From Bacteroidales bacterium (GTDB lineage: Bacteria; Bacteroidota; Bacteroidia; Bacteroidales; UBA4181): a DNA stretch of 8,476 nt. The notes below the pieces were generated by a model. The model ran no database searches. It was not told where the DNA came from and worked only from the letters and a program-made list of their open reading frames with translations. Position 1 is the first letter of the stretch, and each line of letters starts with the position of its first letter. The translations under genes and the position numbers were made by a program. Location of the stretch: contig JAIRLS010000211.1 in the NCBI GenBank assembly GCA_031259205.1, positions 1 to 8,476 of the forward strand, read 5' to 3'. This document shows positions 1 through 7,436 of this stretch, piece by piece.

Positions 1-192
1 CGCGCGTTCCTTCTTCCCCCCAGGGGCGTACCATTTTCCCCACAGAGGCGTTCCTTTTCCCCAAACCGGGCGTTCCTTTTTCCCAAAAGGGGCGTTCCTT
101 TTTCCCAAAAGGGGCGTTCCTTTTCCCGAAAGGGGCGTTCCTTTTTCCCAAAAGGGGCGTTCCTTTTCCCGAAAGGGGCGTTCCTTTTTTTT
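1..192. repeat. Tandem array of 21/22-bp units, nine copies
   Basis: GCGTTCC or a close variant begins at 4, 26, 48, 70, 92, 114, 135, 157 and 178, giving periods of 22, 22, 22, 22, 22, 21, 22 and 21. Each unit reads GCGTTCC, a T run, CCC, a four-base loop, GGG. Copies at 70, 92 and 135 are identical 22-mers with five T and loop AAAA. Copies at 114 and 157 are identical 21-mers with four T and loop GAAA. The three leftmost copies are diverged, and the last runs into a tract of eight T. CCC/GGG can pair in every good copy, and CCTTTT/AAAAGG is an alternative pairing in the 22-mers. There are no unique spacers, so this is not CRISPR. The array may continue left of the window. Function is unknown. 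Confidence 0.93.
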
Positions 193-195
193 CAA

Positions 196-295
196 GGTAT
201 TGTTAAATTAGTATTGCCTGTCGCTCTAAATTAGATATTAAACGATGGATCGTCAATAGTTTATTTCTATTATTCTATACTAAATTAACAATACC
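196..295. mobile_element. 100-bp inverted-repeat element, possible MITE or IS-end remnant
   Basis: The left end GGTATTGTTAAATTAGTAT (196-214) is matched by the reverse complement of 277-295 at 18 of 19 positions. The interior of about 62 bp is A/T-rich and has no open reading frame of note. The outermost bases GGT.TTG resemble the GGTnnTG tips of IS1-family elements, and an IS1 transposase relic starts about 40 bp to the right. A short non-autonomous IS1-type derivative, or two facing IS ends left by rearrangement, would both fit. The immediate flanks show no convincing 8-9 bp target-site duplication. A plain hairpin of regulatory origin cannot be excluded. Confidence 0.6.
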
Positions 296-332
296 CTTTA
301 TTTTTATCTGCGACTCTCCATGAAAGGAATTT

Positions 333-682
333 ATGCGGAGAAACAAAAAAACATAGAGTTATACAGAACGAAAACAGGGGGTATGGCTTATCAATGCATA
401 CCACAGGGAAACAGGCGAAATCGTAGCTTTTGCCCGGGTAAACGGGACTTGAAAACGGCAAGGACACTGAAAAAGTTGTCGGATTTCGGAATAAGCTACG
501 GAAGCATAGCCCCTGATGTTTTGACTGCCTTTAAGGGAGAAAACCATCCCGTCGAAAAAATATACAACTGGCGTTGAGGGGGGCGAGCTTCCCGCAAAAC
601 CTGCCGTTTTTCAAAGAACCCGTTCAATCGTCTTAGGGCTTTCCATCTCGCTTTCTTTTACATTAATTTCGGCTTTGTCGGA
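333..682 (+). pseudogene. IS1-family transposase, degraded remnant
   Basis: Pieces of the DDE transposase of a Bacteroidota IS1-type element can be read in order across two frames. Positions 384-449 give WLINAYHRETGEIVAF followed by ARVNGT and a stop. A one-base loss near 435-438 then moves the reading to the frame giving GKRDLKTARTLKK, LSDFGISYGSIA and TAFKGENH. After an in-frame TGA at 575-577 the same frame continues as SRKTCRFSKN and then AFFYINFGFV, ending at 679, which matches the usual C-terminal block of these transposases as I remember it. The segment between KGENH and SRKTC is shorter than in intact relatives, as is the stretch before TAFKGENH. The InsA-like N-terminal part is missing and the usual stop after GFV is lost. 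It is clearly inactive. The element's right end is not recognisable. The family assignment rests on remembered motifs, not on a search. Confidence 0.78.
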
Positions 683-706
683 GCCGGCAAACTTTGGAGA
701 ATCCTC

Positions 707-2137
707 TTATTTTTCATCTACGATTTCAAAACTTTTTCCCTGTCCCGAAGCGGTTTTTTCATGTGTCAGTTTGCCTTTCAACTCTACTTTTATCACTGTA
801 GCGATGGGGTCGGGCATTTGTTCCGGCAGCAGAATGACGTCCTTTTTGACTTTCAATTTCGGATGTCCGGTCAAGAACGTTGCCGTACGAATTTCGCCTG
901 CTCCCCGAAGAATAATTTGTCTGTCTTCCGGCCATTTGCATACGAACAGATATAAAACGGTCGTATTTTCGGTGTCCTTGCGGGTAACGTATCCCCATGC
1001 CGGCTTTTCTACAGGGCTGCGCTGCGTACCGTAAATCGCTTCGCCGTTTATTTTCATCCATTGTCCGATGGCTTTCAGACCGTCCGTGCTTTGCTGCGGT
1101 ATTTCGCCTTCGGCTGTCGGGCCGACATTCAACAGGTAGTTACCGCCCTTGGAGGCAATGTTTATCAAGTTTCGGATCAGCGTTTCAGGGGTTTTCCATT
1201 TGGTATCCCAACTTTTATATCCCCACGAACTGTTCATGGTCATGCAGGTTTCCCAGTCTTTACCGTCCAATTCGCTCGGGTCGGGTATTTTCTGCTCCGG
1301 CGTGCGGTAATCGCCGGAAAAATTAGGCCGTTTCAAACGGTCGTTGGTAATAATCTGAGGATATTTTTCCAGTTCGGCAAATAACTCTTTAGCGTATTCG
1401 TCCGTCATTCCCGTGGGGGTGTCCCACCAAATGACGGCAACATCGCCATAATTGGAAAGCAATTCCCTCACCTGCGGCACCGATACCTGACGGATGTATT
1501 CTTCCATGCTGCGTGTTTCCTGTGCGGGATCCCAATGTCCGTTATGCGCGGCGGTGTAGGCGTCGATTTTTGCCGAATCGGGGTTAGGCCAGCCTTCGAT
1601 CATCTGTTTACGGGCAGCGGCTCCGCCGGAATTGTTCCAGTCCTGTGCCTGCGAGTAGTAGAAACCCAGTTTCATCCCGTGTTTACGGCACGCCCGGGCT
1701 AATTCGTCCAACACGTCCCGCTTGAAAGGCGTATGATCGACGATGTTGAAACTACTTGCGGAACTTCTGAACATCGCAAAGCCGTCGTGATGTTTAGCGG
1801 TAATCACGATATACTTCATTCCTGCCTCACGAGCAAGACGAACCCATGCGTCGGCGTCATATTTCACCGGATTGAAGGTAGACGCTATCTGTTGGTATTC
1901 GGCAACAGGAATCTTGCAGCGGTTCATGATCCATTCCGCTCCGCCGCGCTGTTGCCGGTGGCCGTGATACACGCCTCCCAACAGACAATACGGCCCCCAG
2001 TGGATAAACATTCCGAAACGCGCTTCGCGCCACCATGCCATTTTCCGGTCGTGTGCCTCCGGTGCATCCTGCGCCGGCGCTACTTTCCCGAATGACAGGC
2101 AAAACAGTAACAAAAAAATCTTTATCTTCTTCATCAT
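707..2137 (-). CDS. Secreted alpha-L-fucosidase, glycoside hydrolase family 29
   Basis: It hydrolyses terminal alpha-linked L-fucose from glycans by a retaining mechanism, probably in the periplasm or at the cell surface. The 476-residue product starts with a signal peptide (lysines at 3-4, hydrophobic to about 18, likely cleavage after APAQ at 20-23). The catalytic barrel follows, with FGMFIHWGPY (41-50), AKHHDGFAMF (114-123), GFYYSQAQDW (158-167) and the expected nucleophile Asp239 in IWWDTP. WETCMTMNSSWGY (295-307) and GNYLLNVGPTAEGEI (332-346) are also hallmark blocks. A small C-terminal beta domain spans about 380-455. The acid/base residue varies in GH29 and I do not assign it. I chose the ATG at 2137 because it is preceded by AAAGAAAG and begins the signal peptide. 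The next codon is also ATG, and the longer reading from 2182 adds 15 residues that do not fit. No partner genes for fucose use are visible. Confidence 0.95.
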   Translation of the reverse strand: MMKKIKIFLLLFCLSFGKVAPAQDAPEAHDRKMAWWREARFGMFIHWGPYCLLGGVYHGHRQQRGGAEWIMNRCKIPVAEYQQIASTFNPVKYDADAWVRLAREAGMKYIVITAKHHDGFAMFRSSASSFNIVDHTPFKRDVLDELARACRKHGMKLGFYYSQAQDWNNSGGAAARKQMIEGWPNPDSAKIDAYTAAHNGHWDPAQETRSMEEYIRQVSVPQVRELLSNYGDVAVIWWDTPTGMTDEYAKELFAELEKYPQIITNDRLKRPNFSGDYRTPEQKIPDPSELDGKDWETCMTMNSSWGYKSWDTKWKTPETLIRNLINIASKGGNYLLNVGPTAEGEIPQQSTDGLKAIGQWMKINGEAIYGTQRSPVEKPAWGYVTRKDTENTTVLYLFVCKWPEDRQIILRGAGEIRTATFLTGHPKLKVKKDVILLPEQMPDPIATVIKVELKGKLTHEKTASGQGKSFEIVDEK

Positions 2138-2595
2138 TCTTTCTTTTATTATTATGTTATTGAATAAATTAATTTGCGCCAAAATAAGCGGAATTTTTCC
2201 GAAGACGCTGTCAATTTTGTCCCAAATTCTTGTATTTTTGTCGCATGGACGTTTTTTTAACGTTGTTGGGGATAAGCAGTCGTTCGTCCGTGCATCCCCT
2301 GTATGCCTTGCGCACCCAACCCGGCAGGATGGGAATCAATGTATCCGGCAGTTCGGAAGCGCAATGCGAGATGCCATCGAAGTGTGCATGATGTGAAACC
2401 GGTTTCTATTGCCCTGTAGAGAGGCTTTTGACAGGCGTTTCGTCGGCAATGCCCATTGGCAGGCAGCATGACGACACAGTTTTTCATCAGTAACGGATAT
2501 GTTTCTTACCGTTGCCGGCTGTTCCATGTATCGTTTTGTCCGAATTGCCCCGAATTGCCGTTATCAGGTTTTCCGGCAACTGCGATTTGCCGGTT
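2138..2595. other. Intergenic region between glpD and the fucosidase gene
   Basis: This gap of about 460 bp has only short overlapping open frames on both strands, none resembling a protein I recognise. It should contain the fucosidase promoter, but I find no match to TTTG-N19-21-TAnnTTTG. The nearest is minus-strand TTATTTTG at 2180-2187, which lacks a correctly spaced TTTG. The half toward glpD (about 2280-2580) is G+C-richer and looks like former coding DNA, with its frames broken by stops. I could not identify its source. A small hairpin lies at 2573-2593 just after the glpD stop. Confidence 0.6.
2573..2593 (-). terminator. Hairpin just downstream of the glpD stop, possible 3' end
   Basis: CCGGCAA (2573-2579) pairs perfectly with TTGCCGG (2587-2593) around a 7-nt loop, and begins 2 nt past the glpD stop codon at 2596-2598. 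On the glpD strand the stem is followed by AAAA and not a U tract. Only the opposite strand carries TTTT after it. It is therefore a non-canonical terminator or an mRNA-stabilising 3' structure at best. Confidence 0.35.
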
Positions 2596-4164
2596 TTAGT
2601 TCAATATATATCCTTCCGCGATTAGAGCATATTCTTTCGTTTGTTCTTTTGCCCATATTTCGTTTTTGCCCAATTCATGAGCCATAATGGTCGCCACTTT
2701 AGGCGCCATCAATATGGAGGCGCGTGCATCAAGGTAAAGCGCTCTCACGCGTCGCGCCAATACATCATCCACTGTTTGTGCCATTTCTTCGCGGACAGCC
2801 CACACTACTTCCGCTACCGTGAAATCGAAAGCGGGATGCAGTTTTTCGGCATATTCCGGTTTTTCCGACTGCAAAGCAAGTATTTTGTCTCCATCGCTGC
2901 CATACACGTATAACCAGTTGCTGCGGTCGATTGTTTTTTTGTAACCGTGAATTTTCATTTCCTTGGTTTTGCATTTTTTCGGTGGAAGTCCGGATTTTTT
3001 AATAGCCAGATCAACGGTTTCCTGCGCCATTTGGCGGTAGGTAGTCCATTTTCCTCCGGTGATAGTGATCAACCCCGATTCGGATACAATGAGTTTGTGG
3101 CTACGGGATATTTCTTTTGTTTTGGTTTCATCTACCTTTTGTTTTGGCGCTGCTAAGGGTCGTAATCCTGCGAATACGCAAAGTACGTCTTCTTTTTGGG
3201 GCGGGCGCGTCAAGTATTGGGCAGCCGTACGGAGAATAAAGTCCACTTCCTTTTCCAACGGTCGCGGTTCCAGTACAAATTCTTTCACTGGGGTATCGGT
3301 TGTGCCGAGGATTACTCGGTTGTGCCACGGAACGCCGAACAATACGCGGCCATCACTGGTTTTCGGTATCATGATGGCGTCGTTGCCTCCAAGAAACGAA
3401 GCGTCCACTACTATATGGATTCCTTGACTGGGGCGCACCAGCGGTTCATTGTTGCGGTCGTCCATCCGGATGATTTCGTCTACAAATATGCCGGTAGCAT
3501 TAACGATACATTGTCCTTTCACTTCAAATTTTTCCCCGCTTATTTCATCGCATACGGCTACACCGTTTATTTTGCCGTTTTCTTTCAGTAACTGTGTTAC
3601 TTTTGCGTAATTAACCGTTATCGCTCCTTTTTCGGTAGCGGTTTGCATCAGATTGACAGCCAGCCGCGCATCGTCGAATTGCCCGTCATGATATACTACG
3701 CCGCCGCGAAGTTTTTCCCTGATAATACCGGGAATGGAACGGATTACTTTTTTCTTGCCTATCGGAAGCGAACGGCCTAAACCCAGTTTGCCCGCCAACA
3801 GGTCGTATACCATCAAGCCTGCGGTATAAAAAAGCGGTTCCCACCATCGATAGTTGGAAATAATAAACCGTTGATCCTTTACTAAATGCGGGGCGTTCTT
3901 TCTTAATCTTCCTCGTTCTCGCAAGGCTTCTCTAACCAGTAGTATGTCGCCTTTTTGCAGATAGCGGACGCCTCCGTGTACAAGTTTGGTACTCCGGCAA
4001 GAAGTAGCTTTTGCAAAATCGGACTGTTCCAAAAGGACGGTCTTAAAACCTCTTGCCGCTGCATCCACAGCAATACCTAAGCCGGTAGCTCCCCCACCGA
4101 TAATTATAAAATCCCATGTCTCTTCACCGAATTTTAACCGTTGAATGTTATCTGCACGTATCAT
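2596..4164 (-). CDS. glpD: FAD-dependent glycerol-3-phosphate dehydrogenase (GlpD type)
   Basis: It oxidises sn-glycerol 3-phosphate to dihydroxyacetone phosphate and passes electrons through FAD to the quinone pool at the inner face of the membrane. The 522-residue product has the Rossmann FAD motif GGGATG (23-28) with the ribose-binding acid Glu46, the family signature STKLVHGGVRYL (58-69), FAGLRPL (331-337), SGLITITGGKWTTYRQMA (363-380) and the conserved C-terminal domain with VDDVLARRVRALYLDARA (465-482). Length is normal for the family. In-frame ATGs lie at 4215, 4179 and 4164. The promoter at 4194-4224 places transcription start near 4187, which excludes 4215 and leaves 4179 a leader under 10 nt, so I prefer 4164, though 4179 remains possible. 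No glpF or glpK is adjacent. It appears somewhat A/T-richer than the glycosidase genes, as expected of an older core gene between acquired ones. Confidence 0.95.
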   Translation of the reverse strand: MIRADNIQRLKFGEETWDFIIIGGGATGLGIAVDAAARGFKTVLLEQSDFAKATSCRSTKLVHGGVRYLQKGDILLVREALRERGRLRKNAPHLVKDQRFIISNYRWWEPLFYTAGLMVYDLLAGKLGLGRSLPIGKKKVIRSIPGIIREKLRGGVVYHDGQFDDARLAVNLMQTATEKGAITVNYAKVTQLLKENGKINGVAVCDEISGEKFEVKGQCIVNATGIFVDEIIRMDDRNNEPLVRPSQGIHIVVDASFLGGNDAIMIPKTSDGRVLFGVPWHNRVILGTTDTPVKEFVLEPRPLEKEVDFILRTAAQYLTRPPQKEDVLCVFAGLRPLAAPKQKVDETKTKEISRSHKLIVSESGLITITGGKWTTYRQMAQETVDLAIKKSGLPPKKCKTKEMKIHGYKKTIDRSNWLYVYGSDGDKILALQSEKPEYAEKLHPAFDFTVAEVVWAVREEMAQTVDDVLARRVRALYLDARASILMAPKVATIMAHELGKNEIWAKEQTKEYALIAEGYILN

Positions 4165-4193
4165 CAAAGCGAATTTCATCAAAATATTTCGTG

Positions 4194-4224
4194 CAAAAAT
4201 AATTAAAAAAAACAAAAAAACAAA
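4194..4224 (-). promoter_or_regulatory. Bacteroidota-type promoter of glpD
   Basis: On the minus strand, TTTG (4221-4224) is followed after exactly 19 nt by TATTTTTG (4194-4201), a perfect match to the Bacteroidota primary-sigma consensus TTTG-N19-21-TAnnTTTG. The spacer is nearly all T, with a second TTTG at 4213-4216 that would be spaced too closely. Transcription would begin around 4187. A 13-bp palindrome, TCGAATTTTTCGA (4229-4241), lies just upstream of the -33 element and could be an activator or repressor site, but nothing else supports that. Confidence 0.7.
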
Positions 4225-4587
4225 AAAATCGAATTTTTCGAATACTTTTCAAATCGTCTAACAGGGAATGACATCACCCGTTCTTCCAAATCTTTTCTTG
4301 CGGATTGAACCCAACTTGGCACAATCGTTCATGTAAACGCATTGCAATCAGGAATATACATTGTCTGCTCTTCACTTATGGGGGACTACGGATTTTTCAT
4401 AACCTCCAATCATCTGACATCCAATATACAGCAATTATTTAGCCAACATACAAATAAAATTAGATTCGACAAACAGTCAACAAAAAATTGGGGGAACATA
4501 AACGATTTTTCGCAATCGCAATATTTGTAATTGCTTGATTGTCAATAATATATTAATACCACTATCTTTTAATTACCTCGTTTCCTC
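4225..4587. other. A/T-rich intergenic region between the GH2 gene and glpD
   Basis: These 363 bp separate the end of the GH2 gene from the glpD promoter. I see no RNA gene, no strong hairpin terminator and no credible coding region. The only sizeable frame on the + strand (4342-4530) starts at TTG, has no ribosome-binding site and has no recognisable sequence. Part of the stretch presumably contains the 3' end of the GH2 transcript. Confidence 0.6.
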
Positions 4588-7419
4588 TTATTTTTGGGGT
4601 GATTTTGGCCAAGTTGGTTTAAATATTTTATCGATTATTTCCGGAGTCACGTTTGCTTCCGGTTCAAAGGCGTCGCCGGCGGCATATTTCAACAAGCTGT
4701 AATACATCTGGCGAGCGACCGGGCTTGTCGGCATTATGCCGGAAAGATGGATGCAGGTCATCAGGAGTTTCCCCTTGCCGACGCGGGCTTCGATAACAAG
4801 TCCTATCTTCCGGTTGTTGTTCCAGTCCGGTATCATCTGCACTATTGGTTTCAATGAAGAGGGTGCATGGTCGAGCAACATGGGACGGGAATACCTGACC
4901 AGATCAAACCATTGCCAGTTGGAATGGAAATCGGTGGGGAAATGCCGGAACGCTTCATGAGCAGGATTGCAGAGGATACCCAGGAGATTGGGCGGCGTTC
5001 CTGACCAGACGGCGTTCCACGATATGCCTGAGAATCCCGGCGGAACGTCCGAGTCGATCAGGGCGGTATCTGCCAGCAGAAATACTTTTCCTCCTTTTTC
5101 AAGGTATTGACGGGTTTTTTTATTCCATTGCCGTGTAACCAGTACCTCTTTCGCGTCTGTTTCCGGCAGTTGCTCCGGATAAACCCATATCGTCCAGCGG
5201 TTGGATGCATCCGTTCCTTCCAGCGAAAATACTATTTCCAGCGAAGTGGCCTGTGTGATCCTGTTCAGCGGTACGGACAGTTTCCCTGTCGGGACGATAC
5301 GTCCCACAGGAAAATCGACAGGCTCAAAGGCGCCGGACGCATAAACCCTGCCGTCGGGATATTTGATGCTCCACGACATTTTGCCTGCCCGAATGTCGGC
5401 GGCTCCGAAGTTGACCAACTCGGCGTCGGCGAGAAAAGATTCGGCATTGGTCCATACCAGTCTGTCCGTTCGCAGGAGAGGCATTTGAGGGTTTTGCATC
5501 CGGCGGAATTCTTCGGCGGCAACATATTCCTTAGGATCGTAAAAGACGTCCGTCACTCCGACGGGGGAAGTGCCTTGTCCCGGGAAATCGTTGAGTTGCA
5601 AGAGATGGTACCCGCCCATGCCGGGTGTGCGGAAGTAGGATTCAAACTCTTCTTTTTTCTGTATTACCTGAAATTTGCCTGATGCTATGTGAAAATCATG
5701 CGCCTGATCCAGCATCTTCTTTTCGCGCAATCCTTCTTTGAACAGTTCGTAATTGTAGGGCTTGAGCACGCCGACATATTTGGCGGTTTGCCTGAAGTCG
5801 GGGTAAGCGCACCACTGTCCTATCTCGTGCGTAATCATCGGGACGGGGTGCTTGGCGACATAATCGGCATAATCGTAACGGGTGTCCAGCGGGCGGACGT
5901 TGAATCGTCCTTTCAATCCTTCCTTCCAGCGTTGCGGTCTTGCCCCGTAGAAGTCGAAAAAGTCGCTGCCTTCCACATTGGGATATCCCGAAGCGGCTAC
6001 ATACAGGTGACGCGGATCTTTTTTCCACTGTTCCAGCATTTTTTTCAGGAACGGCACACGGCCTTTGCCTGTCAATTCGTTGCCTTCGCAAAAGAAAACG
6101 AAGGAGGGGTGGTTTCCGTAAGCGCGGAAAATTTTTTCGGCTTCGGCAAAATAGAAAGTATTAAGCGCTTCGTCTTCTCCTACGGTAAAGCGCCAGTCGG
6201 GATTTTCCACCTGAAGATACAGTCCCAGTTCGTCGGCGGCGTCGAAAGCCGCTTCCGGCGGACACCACGAATGGAATCGCACGCAGTTCAATCCGTAATC
6301 CTTGCAGGTTTTCATGATCTTGTACCATGCGGCATGGTCTGTCGGCGGGTAGCCCGTAAGTGGAAATTCGCAACTGTTTACCGTTCCGCGAATAAAGACA
6401 GGACGGTCATTGACGGTAAACTGCGTGCCGGCGGCGCTGAAATCGCGAACGCCGAACCTCACCGATACTTCGTCGGAAAAGCTCGCATCGGAAGCGCTCA
6501 ACGAACAGGTTAGCCGGTAGAGCTGGGGCGAAAACTCGTCCCAGAGCAGGACGTCATTGCCGAGCTGGTACTCGCAGGTCACCCGCAACAGGGAATCGTT
6601 GCCTGCAACAGGGACGTCTACCGGCGGCAGGGATATGTTGCGGGAAGTACCGGTCGTTGCGCACGACAGCCGGATACTGCCCCGTACATCCCGTTTGGCG
6701 GCGTTGGCCAATTCAAAGACCACCCTTGCCTTTTTGGATTTCCGGTCGGGATACACCTGCACATCGCGGATATGTACCTTGTCGAAGGCCTGTATCTCCA
6801 TCCTGCCAATCACGCCGTTCCAGTTGGTTTGCGTTTCGGCGCTCACCGCGTGCGTGTAGGCAATGTTGTAGATCATGCTGTTGTCGATGCGGAGGCGTAT
6901 CGTGTTGTTTTTGCCGAACTGAACATACGGCGTGATGTTATAAACGTGCGGCACGGACAGACTTTCTTCCTTTCCGGCAAAGACGCCGTTCACCCATGCA
7001 CGGGTTTCCCAGTGCGCCCGTTCGAGGAAAAGAAAAATATCCTTTCCCTGCCAGTGTTCCGGCAGGAAAATATTGTTTTTTTCATACCATGCCGTTCCGC
7101 TGTATTCGAACAGCCGAGTCAGACGGATGGAGGTCATGTCGTGGGTTTTATAGCCTTTTCCCGCCTGATCGGTCGAACCGGGAAGAATGATTTCTTCGGG
7201 CAGTTTTTGCGTAAAATTGCTGCCTTTTACCGGAATGGCCACATTCAGCGGATCCAGCTTGAAACTCCATATCCCGTCTATGGGAAGGGAGGCGGCCTGC
7301 CGTTGCGTCTTCTCGGGCAACCGGTCTTGCGCGCACAACAACAGGGTACCGCAACACAGAAAAAAACACTGAAAAAAAATGCGGACGTTCGGACGTCGTC
7401 TTGGTATTGTGTTGAACAT
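4588..7419 (-). CDS. Secreted glycoside hydrolase family 2 beta-glycosidase, specificity unknown
   Basis: This is a retaining beta-glycosidase of the beta-galactosidase/glucuronidase/mannosidase family, exported from the cytoplasm. The 943-residue product has a basic N-terminus (RRR at 7-9) and a hydrophobic segment at 14-30, with likely cleavage near LLLCAQ. A jelly-roll sugar-binding domain follows (about 48-212, with WYEK 111-114 and AWVNG 141-145), then an immunoglobulin-like domain (about 213-330) and a TIM barrel (about 331-640). The barrel contains RFHSWCPPEA (381-390), the acid/base Glu448 in CEGNEL and the expected nucleophile Glu532 in THEIGQW. Residues 640-750 look like another beta domain. 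Residues 757-915 resemble a degenerate Rossmann-type (class I amidotransferase-like) domain, with EVLVTRQW, GGKVFLLAD and GKGKLLMTCIHLS. The start is the only early ATG, 17 nt after the upstream gene, with no clear Shine-Dalgarno sequence. Galactosidase, glucuronidase or other activity cannot be chosen from sequence. Confidence 0.92.
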   Translation of the reverse strand: MFNTIPRRRPNVRIFFQCFFLCCGTLLLCAQDRLPEKTQRQAASLPIDGIWSFKLDPLNVAIPVKGSNFTQKLPEEIILPGSTDQAGKGYKTHDMTSIRLTRLFEYSGTAWYEKNNIFLPEHWQGKDIFLFLERAHWETRAWVNGVFAGKEESLSVPHVYNITPYVQFGKNNTIRLRIDNSMIYNIAYTHAVSAETQTNWNGVIGRMEIQAFDKVHIRDVQVYPDRKSKKARVVFELANAAKRDVRGSIRLSCATTGTSRNISLPPVDVPVAGNDSLLRVTCEYQLGNDVLLWDEFSPQLYRLTCSLSASDASFSDEVSVRFGVRDFSAAGTQFTVNDRPVFIRGTVNSCEFPLTGYPPTDHAAWYKIMKTCKDYGLNCVRFHSWCPPEAAFDAADELGLYLQVENPDWRFTVGEDEALNTFYFAEAEKIFRAYGNHPSFVFFCEGNELTGKGRVPFLKKMLEQWKKDPRHLYVAASGYPNVEGSDFFDFYGARPQRWKEGLKGRFNVRPLDTRYDYADYVAKHPVPMITHEIGQWCAYPDFRQTAKYVGVLKPYNYELFKEGLREKKMLDQAHDFHIASGKFQVIQKKEEFESYFRTPGMGGYHLLQLNDFPGQGTSPVGVTDVFYDPKEYVAAEEFRRMQNPQMPLLRTDRLVWTNAESFLADAELVNFGAADIRAGKMSWSIKYPDGRVYASGAFEPVDFPVGRIVPTGKLSVPLNRITQATSLEIVFSLEGTDASNRWTIWVYPEQLPETDAKEVLVTRQWNKKTRQYLEKGGKVFLLADTALIDSDVPPGFSGISWNAVWSGTPPNLLGILCNPAHEAFRHFPTDFHSNWQWFDLVRYSRPMLLDHAPSSLKPIVQMIPDWNNNRKIGLVIEARVGKGKLLMTCIHLSGIMPTSPVARQMYYSLLKYAAGDAFEPEANVTPEIIDKIFKPTWPKSPQK

Positions 7420-7436
7420 TTTATGAGTTATGAATT

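Noticed and set aside
1..192. CRISPR array
   Set aside because: Units are directly adjacent with no unique spacers, and no cas gene is present.
178..192. Intrinsic terminator formed by the last array unit and its T tract
   Set aside because: The CCC/GGG stem has only three pairs and is separated from the T tract by GCGTTCC, so it is too weak to call.
2180..2215. Fucosidase promoter from minus-strand TTATTTTG
   Set aside because: The element has a mismatch at a key position, and the nearest upstream TTG-containing element is 24 bp away, outside the usual spacing.
4342..4530. 62-residue + strand frame in the intergenic region
   Set aside because: It has a TTG start, no ribosome-binding site and no recognisable sequence.
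5689..6513. Long + strand open frame inside the GH2 gene
   Set aside because: It is antisense to the catalytic region of a clear GH2 gene, with no recognisable motifs; it is a shadow of the coding strand.
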